From JBFLXB01 sp964570625 (lineage in GTDB: Bacteria > Nitrospirota > Nitrospiria > 2-01-FULL-66-17), in assembly GCA_964570625.1 (NCBI GenBank), contig CAZMYW010000019.1, positions 12,112 to 76,111 on the forward strand: a stretch of 64,000 bases of DNA, in the 5' to 3' direction. This document shows positions 8,236-15,902 of this stretch, piece after piece. The notes beneath the pieces are model-generated. The model did not search any database. It was not told the origin of the DNA and was given only the letters and a program-made list of their open reading frames with translations. A program made the translations under genes and the position numbers. Position 1 is the stretch's first letter, and each line of letters opens with the position of its first letter.

Positions 8236-8703
8236 ATGAGTCAAGAAATGCGCCCGAAAGACTACGTGGAACTCGGCATGCTCTACGTCCGTGAAGGACG
8301 CTACGAAGAGGCCTTCCGCTCGCTCCGGCAGGCCATGTTTCGCTACAGCGAACAGAACACCCACGACCTGCCGTACCCCTTGATGTCGTATTACGGCCTG
8401 TGCCTGGTCATACTGCGCCAGGACCCATCGCTGGGGATGACGCTGTGCAAACGCGCGGTCAACGAAGCCGGCAATAAGTCTGAGTTCTATTGGAACCTCG
8501 GAAAGGCCTATCTGGCATTACGAAACAAAGCGCAGGCCATCACCGCATTCCAGCACGGTCTTCAGATCGACGACGATCCCCGCCTCATCACCGAATTGAA
8601 GCGACTGGGGGTCCGCGGTCGGCCCCTGCTCCAGTTCCTCCCCCGTCAGCATTTTATCAACCGGTGTCTGGGGCGCTGGCGAACCAAAAGTCGCGCGGCT
8701 TGA
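8236..8703 (+). CDS. TPR-repeat protein of unknown function
   Basis: A 155-residue protein without a signal peptide. It contains tetratricopeptide-like helical pairs: ELGMLYVREGRYEEAFRSL near the N-terminus and FYWNLGKAYLALRNKAQAIT in the middle. A basic tail ends it. It starts 4 bp after purN and its TGA overlaps the TTG of the next gene, so it is in the same transcript. TPRs usually bind protein partners; no specific function is visible. Confidence 0.75.
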   Translation: MSQEMRPKDYVELGMLYVREGRYEEAFRSLRQAMFRYSEQNTHDLPYPLMSYYGLCLVILRQDPSLGMTLCKRAVNEAGNKSEFYWNLGKAYLALRNKAQAITAFQHGLQIDDDPRLITELKRLGVRGRPLLQFLPRQHFINRCLGRWRTKSRAA

Positions 8704-9281
8704 TCCGAACGGTCATTGCGTTCACCCTCCTGTTGGGCACCGCGAGCGCCTCGTCGGCCGCGCCTCGCGACGGCGCATGGTGGCTCACCGCGCCGGAATC
8801 GTTCAAACTCGGGTACGTGGCCGGTTATCTGGCCGGGCGCGAGGAACAAGCGACTCGGTGGGGCCAATTGGCCGATGACGCGGCCGCGCAACTGCCCCCA
8901 GAGGCTCGCGAGCAGTTTGAGCCCGTGCTGGACGCACTGCGCGAGAGCAACGCGGCGTTTGCGGACGTGACGTACGCACAACTGATCGAACAACTCGACG
9001 GGTTTTACCGCCCGGAGAAGAACCGCCGGATTCCGCTGGAACAGGCGCTGACCGTGGTTCGCCAAGCGCTCGCGGGCATCGACCAGCAATACCTCTACTG
9101 CCAGGTCGAGTACTTCCGCCTCGCCCATGACTCCGCCGTGCCGATGAAGGAGCGTTTGGAAGCCCTCGGGAAAAAGGCCTCGGAGTGCGCCAACATGAGC
9201 CCGTACAAAGACGCCAGCCCTCCGGGAGGAGTCGACGAACGCTACGGGCTTCCCGAAGGACATCCCAACACGAACGAGTAG
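8700..9281 (+). CDS. small exported protein of unknown function
   Basis: A 193-residue product if translation begins at the TTG overlapping the preceding TGA (TTGA). That start gives a clean signal peptide, IRTVIAFTLLLGTASASSAA. The mature part has a GYVAGYLAGR segment, then helical charged sequence with two Cys. I do not recognise the family. The reading frame is open further upstream, but that part overlaps the TPR gene and is not convincing. Confidence 0.65.
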   Translation: MIRTVIAFTLLLGTASASSAAPRDGAWWLTAPESFKLGYVAGYLAGREEQATRWGQLADDAAAQLPPEAREQFEPVLDALRESNAAFADVTYAQLIEQLDGFYRPEKNRRIPLEQALTVVRQALAGIDQQYLYCQVEYFRLAHDSAVPMKERLEALGKKASECANMSPYKDASPPGGVDERYGLPEGHPNTNE

Positions 9282-9298
9282 GTCGCGGCGACTCGGCG

Positions 9299-9327
9299 TT
9301 GCGCGCCCGGGTGACTTTTGCTATGAT
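9299..9327 (+). promoter_or_regulatory. tRNA-Ala promoter
   Basis: TTGCGC (9299-9304), 17-bp spacer, TATGAT (9322-9327). Predicted initiation near 9334 is about 13 nt before the first base of the mature tRNA. Confidence 0.55.
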
Positions 9328-9346
9328 CCGTCGGCCGCTAGCACGT

Positions 9347-9422
9347 GGGGGGTTAGCTCAGTTGGGAGAGCGGCTGGTTCGCAATCAGCAGGTCACCGGT
9401 TCGATCCCGGTACCCTCCACCA
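9347..9422 (+). tRNA. tRNA-Ala (anticodon CGC)
   Basis: A 76-nt cloverleaf can be folded by eye: acceptor GGGGGGT/ACCCTCC with a G3-U70 pair, the alanine identity element; D-stem GCTC/GAGC; anticodon stem GCTGG/TCAGC with loop TTCGCAA giving CGC; T-stem ACCGG/CCGGT with loop TTCGATC; A73 and an encoded CCA. It reads GCG codons, which fits a GC-rich genome. Confidence 0.96.
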
Positions 9423-9571
9423 TCCCGAGCTTGCTGAGCCGAACGGAGGCGCGCAGTCCAGCGCCGAGGCTGGGAGAAGTTCTTGACCCTGCCTTCTCCA
9501 TTCCTCGCTTGCATGGGAAGTGAATCCGGCCCCTTTCCGATCAAACATCCACACCATCTGCTGAGATTTCT

Positions 9572-10459
9572 TTACAGGCGGGCGAGGCGTGTTTCGAGTT
9601 CGGCGAGACTGTCGACCACATCAAGATGGTGGGACGTCAAGATTCCCTGGATCGTCGCGCTGGCCTGGCCGCCGACCCAGACTGGACAACGCGGTTTGAC
9701 ATGGGAGACCAGCTCCCTCGCCAGGGTGTCGGCCTCGGTCTCGCCGATCGTAACCGTCAACGAGACCAGCGCCACGGCCGCCGTCACACCGTGACACATC
9801 GCAGCCAACGCTGGAACGGGAACCCTGGCGCCGAGGTAGTGCACCCGATGGCCCCGAAGCTTGCATAGATACGCCACGACGTGGGCGCCCATCTCGTGCA
9901 ACTCCTCCGGCGCGCAAGCCACCACGACTCGCAGACCAGCTTCATTGTCCGGCAACTGGTTCATCGCCGCGAACAGCTTATGCTGGACCTGTTTCGTCAC
10001 ATAGTGCTCCACCGAAACATCCAGCTTCGACTCGGCCCACAGCTCCCCCACTCGGATCTGCAGCGGCACTAAGATTCCCCTTAACGCCTGGTCAAAGGGA
10101 ATCACGGCCACCGCGCCGTTGAGGCGCGCCTCAAACGCCGCGGGATTCAAGGGGGTGAGAGCCGACTCGAGCTCGGCGAGCACTCGGGCGTAGATTCCCG
10201 GCGGCGCGGCGGGGATGGACGCACGGCCCTGAGCCCGCAGCTGTTCAGGCCCCAGCGCAGCCAGCTCACCAATGGATCGCCCCTTATCCAATTCTTCTTT
10301 GACGTAGCGTAGTAGCGCTACGTCGTCATCACTATAGAGGCGGTATCGGTTGGCGCCTCGAATGGGCCGGACCAGCCCGAACCGCCGCTCCCAGACACGG
10401 ATCACGTCCCTGGACAAGCCCGTAAGCTTGGCAACCCGATGGATTCTGTGTTGGTTCAC
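9572..10459 (-). CDS. MerR-family regulator with cobalamin-binding domain, CarH/LitR-like photoreceptor
   Basis: A 295-residue protein. The MerR helix-turn-helix (about 3-70) has VIRVWERRFGLVRP and NRYRLYSDDD. The middle helical domain carries W141-x9-E151-H152, the Wx9EH signature of the CarH light-sensing bundle. The C-terminal Rossmann-like domain has E186-L-H188-E-M-G191, the ExHxxG motif whose His ligates cobalt. In known CarH/LitR proteins, adenosylcobalamin holds a DNA-bound tetramer in the dark and light breaks it. By homology this is a cytoplasmic light-released repressor. It is divergent from the gene set starting at 10610. The start is GTG with a near-leaderless promoter. Confidence 0.9.
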   Translation of the reverse strand: MNQHRIHRVAKLTGLSRDVIRVWERRFGLVRPIRGANRYRLYSDDDVALLRYVKEELDKGRSIGELAALGPEQLRAQGRASIPAAPPGIYARVLAELESALTPLNPAAFEARLNGAVAVIPFDQALRGILVPLQIRVGELWAESKLDVSVEHYVTKQVQHKLFAAMNQLPDNEAGLRVVVACAPEELHEMGAHVVAYLCKLRGHRVHYLGARVPVPALAAMCHGVTAAVALVSLTVTIGETEADTLARELVSHVKPRCPVWVGGQASATIQGILTSHHLDVVDSLAELETRLARL

Positions 10460-10465
10460 GTCAAC

Positions 10466-10494
10466 ATAATATACTGATAACTAATGAATGTCAA
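10466..10494 (-). promoter_or_regulatory. promoter of the CarH-like regulator
   Basis: Minus strand: -35 TTGACA (10494-10489), 17-bp spacer, -10 TATTAT (10471-10466). This is close to consensus. The GTG start codon (10459) lies at the expected transcription start, implying a leaderless mRNA. Confidence 0.7.
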
Positions 10495-10513
10495 AACAAA
10501 TTATAAATAACTA

Positions 10514-10543
10514 TTGACACATTAGACAACGCTGTGGTAACGT
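10514..10543 (+). promoter_or_regulatory. divergent promoter of the light-locus gene set
   Basis: -35 TTGACA (10514-10519) with a weak -10 candidate TAACGT (10538-10543, 18-bp spacer). Together with the opposite promoter it forms an inverted pair of TTGACA boxes separated by 19 bp of A/T-rich DNA. One operator there could control both directions. A weak -10 fits a repressed or activator-dependent promoter. Confidence 0.5.
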
Positions 10544-10609
10544 CCGGCATAACATTGGACAAACATAGGTCTCAAAACGAATGTCACCAACCACGAAGGA
10601 GGCCGCACC

Positions 10610-11569
10610 ATGAACCGCAGAGCACGCAACGTTCAACGAGTCTTGATCGCAACCCTGACACTCCTCGCCGGCGCCGCCGCGGGGGTCTATGCCGGGGACA
10701 TCGAGGAAATGGTCTTGATCCCGTTCGGCGAATTCACGATGGGAGCGAGCCTGGAAGGCGACGACACCACCCATCAGGTCGTCCTGAATTCCTTCTATAT
10801 CGATAAACACGAAGTCTCCAACGCGCGTTATCAACGGTTCGTCGCGGCCACCGGGCATTCCCCTGCAGCGTACTCGGACGATCGGCGCTTGAACCTCCCC
10901 AACCACCCGGTGGTCGGCGTCAACTGGCACGACGCCAAGGCATTTTGCGAGTGGGACGGAAAACGCCTTCCTACCGAAGCCGAGTGGGAGAAGGCAGCGA
11001 GGGGTCCCTCGAGCAACCTGTATCCATGGGGCAACGCGTTCAACGACAAGAATGCCAACTGCTGCAACATGAACGACTCGACCATGCCGGTGGACTCCCA
11101 CCCTGAGGGCGCCAGCGAATATGGTGTCTACCACATGGCAGGAAACGCCTATGAGTGGGTGCAGGACTGGTACGACCACCAGTACTACAACACAGTAAAG
11201 ACAGTGCTGAACCCGCAGGGACCCAAGAAGGGCTACAACTGGGGCGCCTTGGGCGAAATGAGGGTCATCCGCGGCGGCTCATGGTTTGCGCCCAGCGGCT
11301 CGCTGACTACGACACACCGATTCTGGAACCAGCCCGAGAACAACTCTTATGGGATCGGGCTGGGATTTCGTTGCGCGAAAGATGCCGACAATCGATTCGA
11401 CCAGACCAGTCGCGCGGCCTACAACAAGGCACTGATCAAATTCGCGACCGAGAACTACCCGGAGGCCTTGGCGGCCATCGACGAAGCACTCAAGTCCGAG
11501 CCAGGAAACCGGGGGTACCTGGAGCTCAAGATGGAAGTCACGAAGAAAGCAGCCCGCAAGCAGAAATAA
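10610..11569 (+). CDS. exported FGE/SUMF1-domain protein, catalytically defective
   Basis: A 319-residue protein with a signal peptide (about 1-29, ending GVYAG), then a formylglycine-generating-enzyme fold: FTMGASLEGD, GKRLPTEAEWEKAARG, MAGNAYEWVQDWY, VIRGGSW and GLGFRC. A TPR-like helical tail covers about 265-319. In active FGE the segment after GGS carries two copper-binding cysteines; here it reads GGSWFAPSGSL with neither, so formylglycine synthesis is not expected. AAGGAGG precedes the ATG. As first gene of the divergent set it is probably under the CarH-like regulator. Confidence 0.85.
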   Translation: MNRRARNVQRVLIATLTLLAGAAAGVYAGDIEEMVLIPFGEFTMGASLEGDDTTHQVVLNSFYIDKHEVSNARYQRFVAATGHSPAAYSDDRRLNLPNHPVVGVNWHDAKAFCEWDGKRLPTEAEWEKAARGPSSNLYPWGNAFNDKNANCCNMNDSTMPVDSHPEGASEYGVYHMAGNAYEWVQDWYDHQYYNTVKTVLNPQGPKKGYNWGALGEMRVIRGGSWFAPSGSLTTTHRFWNQPENNSYGIGLGFRCAKDADNRFDQTSRAAYNKALIKFATENYPEALAAIDEALKSEPGNRGYLELKMEVTKKAARKQK

Positions 11570-11578
11570 CGGTACCGA

Positions 11579-11606
11579 GCCGGAGGGGTCTTTACGACCC
11601 TCCGGC
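11579..11606 (+). terminator. intergenic stem-loop after the first FGE-like gene
   Basis: GCCGGAGGGGTC-tttac-GACCCTCCGGC forms an 11-bp stem with one bulged G. No T-run follows, so it may partly terminate or stabilise mRNA between two co-directional genes. Confidence 0.4.
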
Positions 11607-11630
11607 CCGCTTCAAGAGGAGGACTCTTTC

Positions 11631-11990
11631 ATGTACGCGCTCGCAAGCCCTGCTGTGAAGGCCTGGCTCCTAGCCTGGTGCATCGTGGCGTCGGCACCCG
11701 TCAGTCTGACGTATGCGCTGGATCCGGAACGCCTCGCCTCAATCCAGGAGGCCCGGGCGGCGGTGAACCACGCTTGGGAGGTGTATCACCGTGCCGCGCT
11801 CTCCGGCACCCTGAAGTCCCCGGCGCTCCAAGTCAGCATCGAGAAGGACCTGCGCGCAGCCCGAGCGCTGCTCGCTGAAGTCGAGGCGACGGATGACCCC
11901 GTCGCAGTCGGCCTCTCCAACGGTTGGCTCAACCAGATCTACGATCTGACGGACCGGATCATGACCGAGAGCCAAAGGCCCAAACAGTGA
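11631..11990 (+). CDS. small exported helical protein, unknown
   Basis: A 119-residue product with GAGGAGG upstream. The signal peptide is about 1-29 (cleavage near SLTYA-LDPE). The remainder is predicted helical and rich in Ala/Glu, with a single WEVYHRAAL segment. No family is recognised. Its TGA overlaps the GTG of the second FGE-like gene, so the two are co-translated. Its place between two FGE-like genes suggests a shared periplasmic role, by context only. Confidence 0.7.
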   Translation: MYALASPAVKAWLLAWCIVASAPVSLTYALDPERLASIQEARAAVNHAWEVYHRAALSGTLKSPALQVSIEKDLRAARALLAEVEATDDPVAVGLSNGWLNQIYDLTDRIMTESQRPKQ

Positions 11991-12811
11991 ACACACGAGC
12001 GACACCGGTCCTGGTTCTCGTGGTCTTCGCGGCCGTGATGGCCGTCGCGCCGCCCCACACTGTGGCGGACCAGGCTCAGTCCCGACTTGGGCGCGACCCG
12101 GTGACCATGGTTGTGGTGCCGGCGGGCTGGTTTCTGATGGGGAGTTCGGACCCGGTGGATCAGAGCGACGAGCGCCCGCAACGAAAGGTGTATCTCGACG
12201 CTTTTTCCATCGACGCGGTTGAGGTGACAACCGAACGCTACGGAGCCTTTGTCAGGGCCACGGGTCACGCATGGCCACCCAATCCCTACGGCCAAGGGAC
12301 TATCGCGGACTCGGACGGGATCGGGGCGCTTCCCATCGTTCAAGTCACCTGGCACGATGCATTCGACTACTGCCGCTGGGCCGGAAAACAACTCCCCACC
12401 GAGGCGGAATGGGAAAAGGCCGCCCGCGGCATCGATGGAAGAAGGTTCCCCTGGGGCAACGCACCACCCAATCCCGAACGGGCAAACTTCGCGCGGGAGT
12501 GGGACGGAAATGGCACCATGCGCTCAGTCGGAACGACGCCGGAGGGGCGCTCGCCGGACGGCGTCATGGACATGGCGGGAAACGTGCGGGAGTGGGTGGC
12601 GGATTGGTACCACCCCGAATATTACGCCGGCGCGCCCGAGCGGAACCCTCAAGGCCCGGGCGACGGGATCCTCAAGGTCATTCGCGGTGGATCGTGGCAC
12701 AACGGGGCGAACGAGCTTCGAGTCACCGCCCGCCAGAAAGGCGGGTTCGCCCTGAAGACCGACGGCGTGGGATTTCGGTGCGCCAGGAACATCGAGGCGT
12801 CCCAGCGGTAG
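11987..12811 (+). CDS. second exported FGE/SUMF1-domain protein, catalytically defective
   Basis: A 274-residue product from the GTG overlapping the upstream TGA. It has a signal peptide (NTRATPVLVLVVFAAVMAVA) and the full SUMF1 fold: VVVPAGWFLMGSS, GKQLPTEAEWEKAARG, MDMAGNVREWVADWY, VIRGGSW and GVGFRC. After GGSW (about residue 234) the sequence reads HNGANEL; both catalytic Cys of true FGE are absent. The family also includes binding or structural members such as NirV-like proteins, which is the safer reading. Confidence 0.85.
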   Translation: MNTRATPVLVLVVFAAVMAVAPPHTVADQAQSRLGRDPVTMVVVPAGWFLMGSSDPVDQSDERPQRKVYLDAFSIDAVEVTTERYGAFVRATGHAWPPNPYGQGTIADSDGIGALPIVQVTWHDAFDYCRWAGKQLPTEAEWEKAARGIDGRRFPWGNAPPNPERANFAREWDGNGTMRSVGTTPEGRSPDGVMDMAGNVREWVADWYHPEYYAGAPERNPQGPGDGILKVIRGGSWHNGANELRVTARQKGGFALKTDGVGFRCARNIEASQR

Positions 12812-12905
12812 CGAGCAGGACCGGAGTGTGATGCGTAATGGATGTTCGATGCACGGTACGGCGGTTCGGTTTGCCGGAAACTTTTAACCCGTTCAACGGT
12901 GACGT

Positions 12906-13445
12906 ATGCGCCCAACCCTGATGGCTCACTTGATGCTCACTGCGCTGTTCCTCGGAGCTTGCGCAGGCATCCCGAAACATGTTCAACCCGTGGAGCGATT
13001 CGATCTGGCGCGCTACCTGGGCACCTGGTACGAGATTGCCCGGCTCGATCACCGATTCGAGCGCGGGCTCACTAACGTCAGCGCTGCCTATACAATGCGC
13101 GACGACGGGGGCGTGCGGGTGGTCAACCGAGGGTTTCGCCCCGCCACCGGGGAATGGGAGGAAGCGATCGGCAAGGCCTATTTCGTCGGCGCGCCGAGCG
13201 CTGGAAGCCTCAAGGTGTCGTTCTTCGGCCCGTTTTATGGCGGGTACAACGTTATCGACCTGGATCACGACGGGTATCAATACGCGCTGGTCTGCGGGCC
13301 TTCGCGGTCGTATCTCTGGATCCTCGCACGGCAGCCCACACTGGAGGATGCCACGGTGCGCGCGTTGGTCGACACGGCCAGGGCCATGGGATTCGAGGTC
13401 GACAACCTTGTCTACGTGGCACAGGACAAGGGCGGAATGCCGTGA
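12906..13445 (+). CDS. blc: outer-membrane lipoprotein lipocalin
   Basis: A 179-residue bacterial lipocalin. The lipobox LGAC gives acylated Cys19. The signature GTWYEIARLDHRFERGL (39-55) follows. The strand pattern and the late SYLWILARQP motif match Blc, which binds lysophospholipids in the envelope. It is coupled by GTGA overlap to the next gene. Lipocalins of this type occur in LitR/CarH light regulons of non-phototrophic bacteria, to my knowledge, which supports a regulatory link to 9572-10459. Confidence 0.92.
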   Translation: MRPTLMAHLMLTALFLGACAGIPKHVQPVERFDLARYLGTWYEIARLDHRFERGLTNVSAAYTMRDDGGVRVVNRGFRPATGEWEEAIGKAYFVGAPSAGSLKVSFFGPFYGGYNVIDLDHDGYQYALVCGPSRSYLWILARQPTLEDATVRALVDTARAMGFEVDNLVYVAQDKGGMP

Positions 13446-14392
13446 GTACCGAACGTATTCGCATCGGCATCTCCAGTTGCCTCCTCGGGGAAGAGGTGCG
13501 TTACGACGGAGGCCACAAGCACAACGGCTACATCACCGAAACCCTGGGGCAGTATTTCAGCTTCGTGCCCTATTGCCCCGAGGTGGCCATCGGGATGGGA
13601 GTCCCGCGCCAGCCGATTCGTCTTGTGCAGATTGGCGGCAGCCCGCGCGCCCGTGGCGTTACCGACCCGAATCTGGATGTGACCGACGTGCTTGAGGCGT
13701 ACGCGGAGCTCGTGGCGGTGACGCTGGGAGCGATCAGCGGGTATATCTTGAAAAAAGGGTCGCCGAGCTGTGGGATGGAGCGGGTCAGGCAGTACAGTCC
13801 CAAAGGGATGCCTGTCGCCAGCAGCGCCGGGATTTATGCACGCGTCATCATGACACGGCTCCCCGAGCTACCCTTCGAAGAAGAAGGGCGTCTGATGGAC
13901 CCGGTCTTACGTGAGAACTTTGTCGAGCGGGTGTTCGTCTACCATCGCTGGCAGCAGCTGGTGGTAGACCGCCTCACGCCCAAAACGCTCGTCGAGTTTC
14001 ACACCCGGCACAAGTTATTGGTGCTGGCGCACGACGAACCGGCCTATCGCGCCCTGGGCCGGCTCGTGGCCGCGGCCGGAACAGACCCTATCGTGAACCT
14101 GGGCACGCGCTACATCAGGCGCCTGATGGAGGCCCTCAAGAAGCCGGCGACCCGCAAGCGCCACGCCAATGTCCTTCAGCACGTATTCGGTTTCTTCAAG
14201 AGCCAACTCGATGCAGCGGACAAGCGCGAGATCGTGGACCTCGTCAACGCCTACCGACGCGGACAGGTGCCGCTGATCGTGCCGATCACCTTGCTTCGGC
14301 ATTACCTGCGGCGCTTTCCCGATCCCTATCTCGCAAGCCAACACTATCTCGCCCCGCACCCTGACGAGTTGATGCTGCGAAACCAGATCTGA
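13442..14392 (+). CDS. DUF523-DUF1722 (YbgA-like) protein
   Basis: A 316-residue two-domain protein. The N-terminal DUF523 contains GISSCLLGEEVRYDGGHK, YCPEVAIGMGVPR and LKKGSPSCG. The C-terminal DUF1722 (about 185-310) includes FVYHRWQQL, FHTRHKLLVLAH and HVFGFFK. Biochemical function is not settled; homologues often sit near photolyase or lipocalin genes. GTG overlaps the lipocalin stop, giving tight coupling. No photolyase is visible here. Confidence 0.88.
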   Translation: MSTERIRIGISSCLLGEEVRYDGGHKHNGYITETLGQYFSFVPYCPEVAIGMGVPRQPIRLVQIGGSPRARGVTDPNLDVTDVLEAYAELVAVTLGAISGYILKKGSPSCGMERVRQYSPKGMPVASSAGIYARVIMTRLPELPFEEEGRLMDPVLRENFVERVFVYHRWQQLVVDRLTPKTLVEFHTRHKLLVLAHDEPAYRALGRLVAAAGTDPIVNLGTRYIRRLMEALKKPATRKRHANVLQHVFGFFKSQLDAADKREIVDLVNAYRRGQVPLIVPITLLRHYLRRFPDPYLASQHYLAPHPDELMLRNQI

Positions 14393-14541
14393 CTACCGGA
14401 CCTCTTGCACCGCGAACCGCGCCTGCGCGGTGTCGAGCTGCTCATTGGTCGCGGCCTTTTGCGCCGAAATCAGGCGCAAGGTGTCCTGCGGTACGCCTTG
14501 GCCACGCCCAGGATCACGTATTGCTGGGCCAGGAGCCGGTG
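14393..14541 (-). pseudogene. C-terminal remnant of an exported protein gene, frameshifted
   Basis: Reading leftward, LLAQQYVILGVAKAY continues, after one frame change near 14493, as GVPQDTLRLISAQKAATNEQ and then LDTAQARFAVQEVR followed by TAG. The two parts make one coherent helical tail, but no start or upstream part remains. The stop abuts the end of the convergent DUF523 gene. Confidence 0.45.
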
Positions 14542-14542
14542 A

Positions 14543-15076
14543 CTATTTTGATCCGGCCGCGGAACCCGCCATGGACCCCGCGATCACGCCGGCAACTACC
14601 CCGATGGCAATGGCGGTCGCGGACGCCGCGCTGGCCCTCTGCTTACTGATCGCGGCTCTCTGTTGGATCGCAGACATCTCATAATGAGGATCCGATTCGA
14701 TTGAAATCGTCTGCTCGCGATCCACAAACCGCAAGAATTGCGCGTTGACCCCATAACAGGAGGTCCACACGTAGTCCGGTTGCTTCTCTCCTACGACGTT
14801 GATGACATCGGCGTTCAAGGCACATGCGTCAGCGATGACCGTCTTGAAGACGGCCCCTTCATCACATTGGTTAGGCATGAATTTGTCATGGATTTCTATA
14901 TTGCCGAGCACGTGAATTTCTTGATCGGAAAAATGGAAATCTCTTTTTATGGGAACGTCACAAGATATCCCAACTTGGGAGGGATCCAGCACGTAACCAT
15001 GCCTCGACACTTCCGCCGCACAGCCGCACAGGACAATAACGAGGCCGACATGAAGGGCTCGACTGATCTTCTTCAT
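14543..15076 (-). CDS. lipoprotein of unknown function with glycine-zipper tail
   Basis: A 177-residue product. The lipobox VLCGC puts the acylated Cys at 19. The mature part has scattered Cys and Asp/Ile-rich strands. The C-terminus (about 140-177) is an Ala/Gly helix with AIGVVAGVIAGSMAGSAAG repeats, a glycine-zipper membrane segment. Base composition from 14690 to 15070 is clearly more A/T-rich than its neighbours, suggesting recent acquisition. No family assigned. Confidence 0.65.
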   Translation of the reverse strand: MKKISRALHVGLVIVLCGCAAEVSRHGYVLDPSQVGISCDVPIKRDFHFSDQEIHVLGNIEIHDKFMPNQCDEGAVFKTVIADACALNADVINVVGEKQPDYVWTSCYGVNAQFLRFVDREQTISIESDPHYEMSAIQQRAAISKQRASAASATAIAIGVVAGVIAGSMAGSAAGSK

Positions 15077-15183
15077 AATCTTCGCCTCCTGGCAGACGCG
15101 TCATGGGCGCCACTCATGGCGGGATACCAACAGCAGTCTGGACGGGGAGAATCTTCAATCTTTAGCTCCGCCGATTCATGATA

Positions 15184-15213
15184 TTGACAGAATTCTGTAC
15201 AGTCACGTATAGT
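15184..15213 (+). promoter_or_regulatory. promoter with palindromic operator for the toxin-antitoxin pair
   Basis: TTGACA (15184-15189), 18-bp spacer, TATAGT (15208-15213). A perfect 12-bp palindrome ACAGAATTCTGT (15187-15198) overlaps the -35 end. This is the position expected for antitoxin autorepression. Confidence 0.65.
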
Positions 15214-15240
15214 GGTATCGTTTCGATCAGAGGCCTATCG

Positions 15241-15522
15241 ATGGCGATCTCCCCCAAAGACGTGATTCCTCTCACCAAAGCCCGTGCCACCCTCACGGAA
15301 CTGTGCGAGCAAGTCCGCCGCACGCGGGGCGAGAAGCTGATCACCAAGAACGGCGAGAGCTGTGCGGCGCTGATCGACGCCGACCTCCTGGACCACTACC
15401 ACCGCCTCGAACGTGAGCATATCCATCTCACTCTGTTGGAAGAGGCCGTCAAGGGGATGACGGATGCGGCGGCTGGCAAGACCGTCTCGCTGAAGGCCCT
15501 CAAAACCCGGTATGGCCGATAG
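15241..15522 (+). CDS. antitoxin, Phd/YefM-like
   Basis: A 93-residue product from the ATG at 15241, preceded by GAGG at 7-nt spacing. The pattern VIPLTKARATLTELCEQV, then ITKNGESCAALIDADLL, matches the Phd/YefM fold: N-terminal DNA binding and C-terminal toxin binding. It overlaps the toxin gene by 11 bp, antitoxin first. Upstream in-frame sequence from 15178 runs through the promoter and is not coding. Confidence 0.88.
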   Translation: MAISPKDVIPLTKARATLTELCEQVRRTRGEKLITKNGESCAALIDADLLDHYHRLEREHIHLTLLEEAVKGMTDAAAGKTVSLKALKTRYGR

Positions 15523-15886
15523 GCGGTTCGCCTCGGTCTTTACCGACAACTTTCTCTCTAATCTGGACGCGATCGAGACCTTCCTCAAACCGGGGGGGAT
15601 TGCGGCGTTTCGGCGTCTGATGGATCGACTCTTCGGCGATATTGTTCCGATGCTCGCCCGCTTTCCGGACAGCGGGCGACCCTTCCTCCACCATCCCGTC
15701 CGATCCCGCGAGGCGCAGACGCTCGTGCGCAAACTTCGCTCGCTGATGTCACCGACCGACCAAATCCGGGAGTTTGTCTTGGACGATTACCTCCTTCTGT
15801 ATCTTCGTCGCCGAAGGAAGCTCTTGTTTCTGGCGATCAAACATCACCGCCAGTTGTCCTTTGACCTTCGGAGATTCTGGGCGTAA
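15512..15886 (+). CDS. toxin, RelE/ParE superfamily
   Basis: A 124-residue basic protein with the RelE/ParE layout: FTDNFLSNLDAIETFL helix, FPDSGRPF turn, VRKLRSLM, then FVLDDYLLLYLRRRRKLLFLAIKHHRQLSFDLRRFW. This family acts as a ribosome-dependent mRNA interferase or gyrase inhibitor; which one cannot be told here. The frame is intact, so the module may be active. Confidence 0.87.
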   Translation: MADRRFASVFTDNFLSNLDAIETFLKPGGIAAFRRLMDRLFGDIVPMLARFPDSGRPFLHHPVRSREAQTLVRKLRSLMSPTDQIREFVLDDYLLLYLRRRRKLLFLAIKHHRQLSFDLRRFWA

Positions 15887-15902
15887 GCGGGGCAAGAAGG
15901 GA

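Noticed and set aside
10610..12811. Functional sulfatase-activating enzymes
   Set aside because: The catalytic cysteine pair is absent in both proteins.
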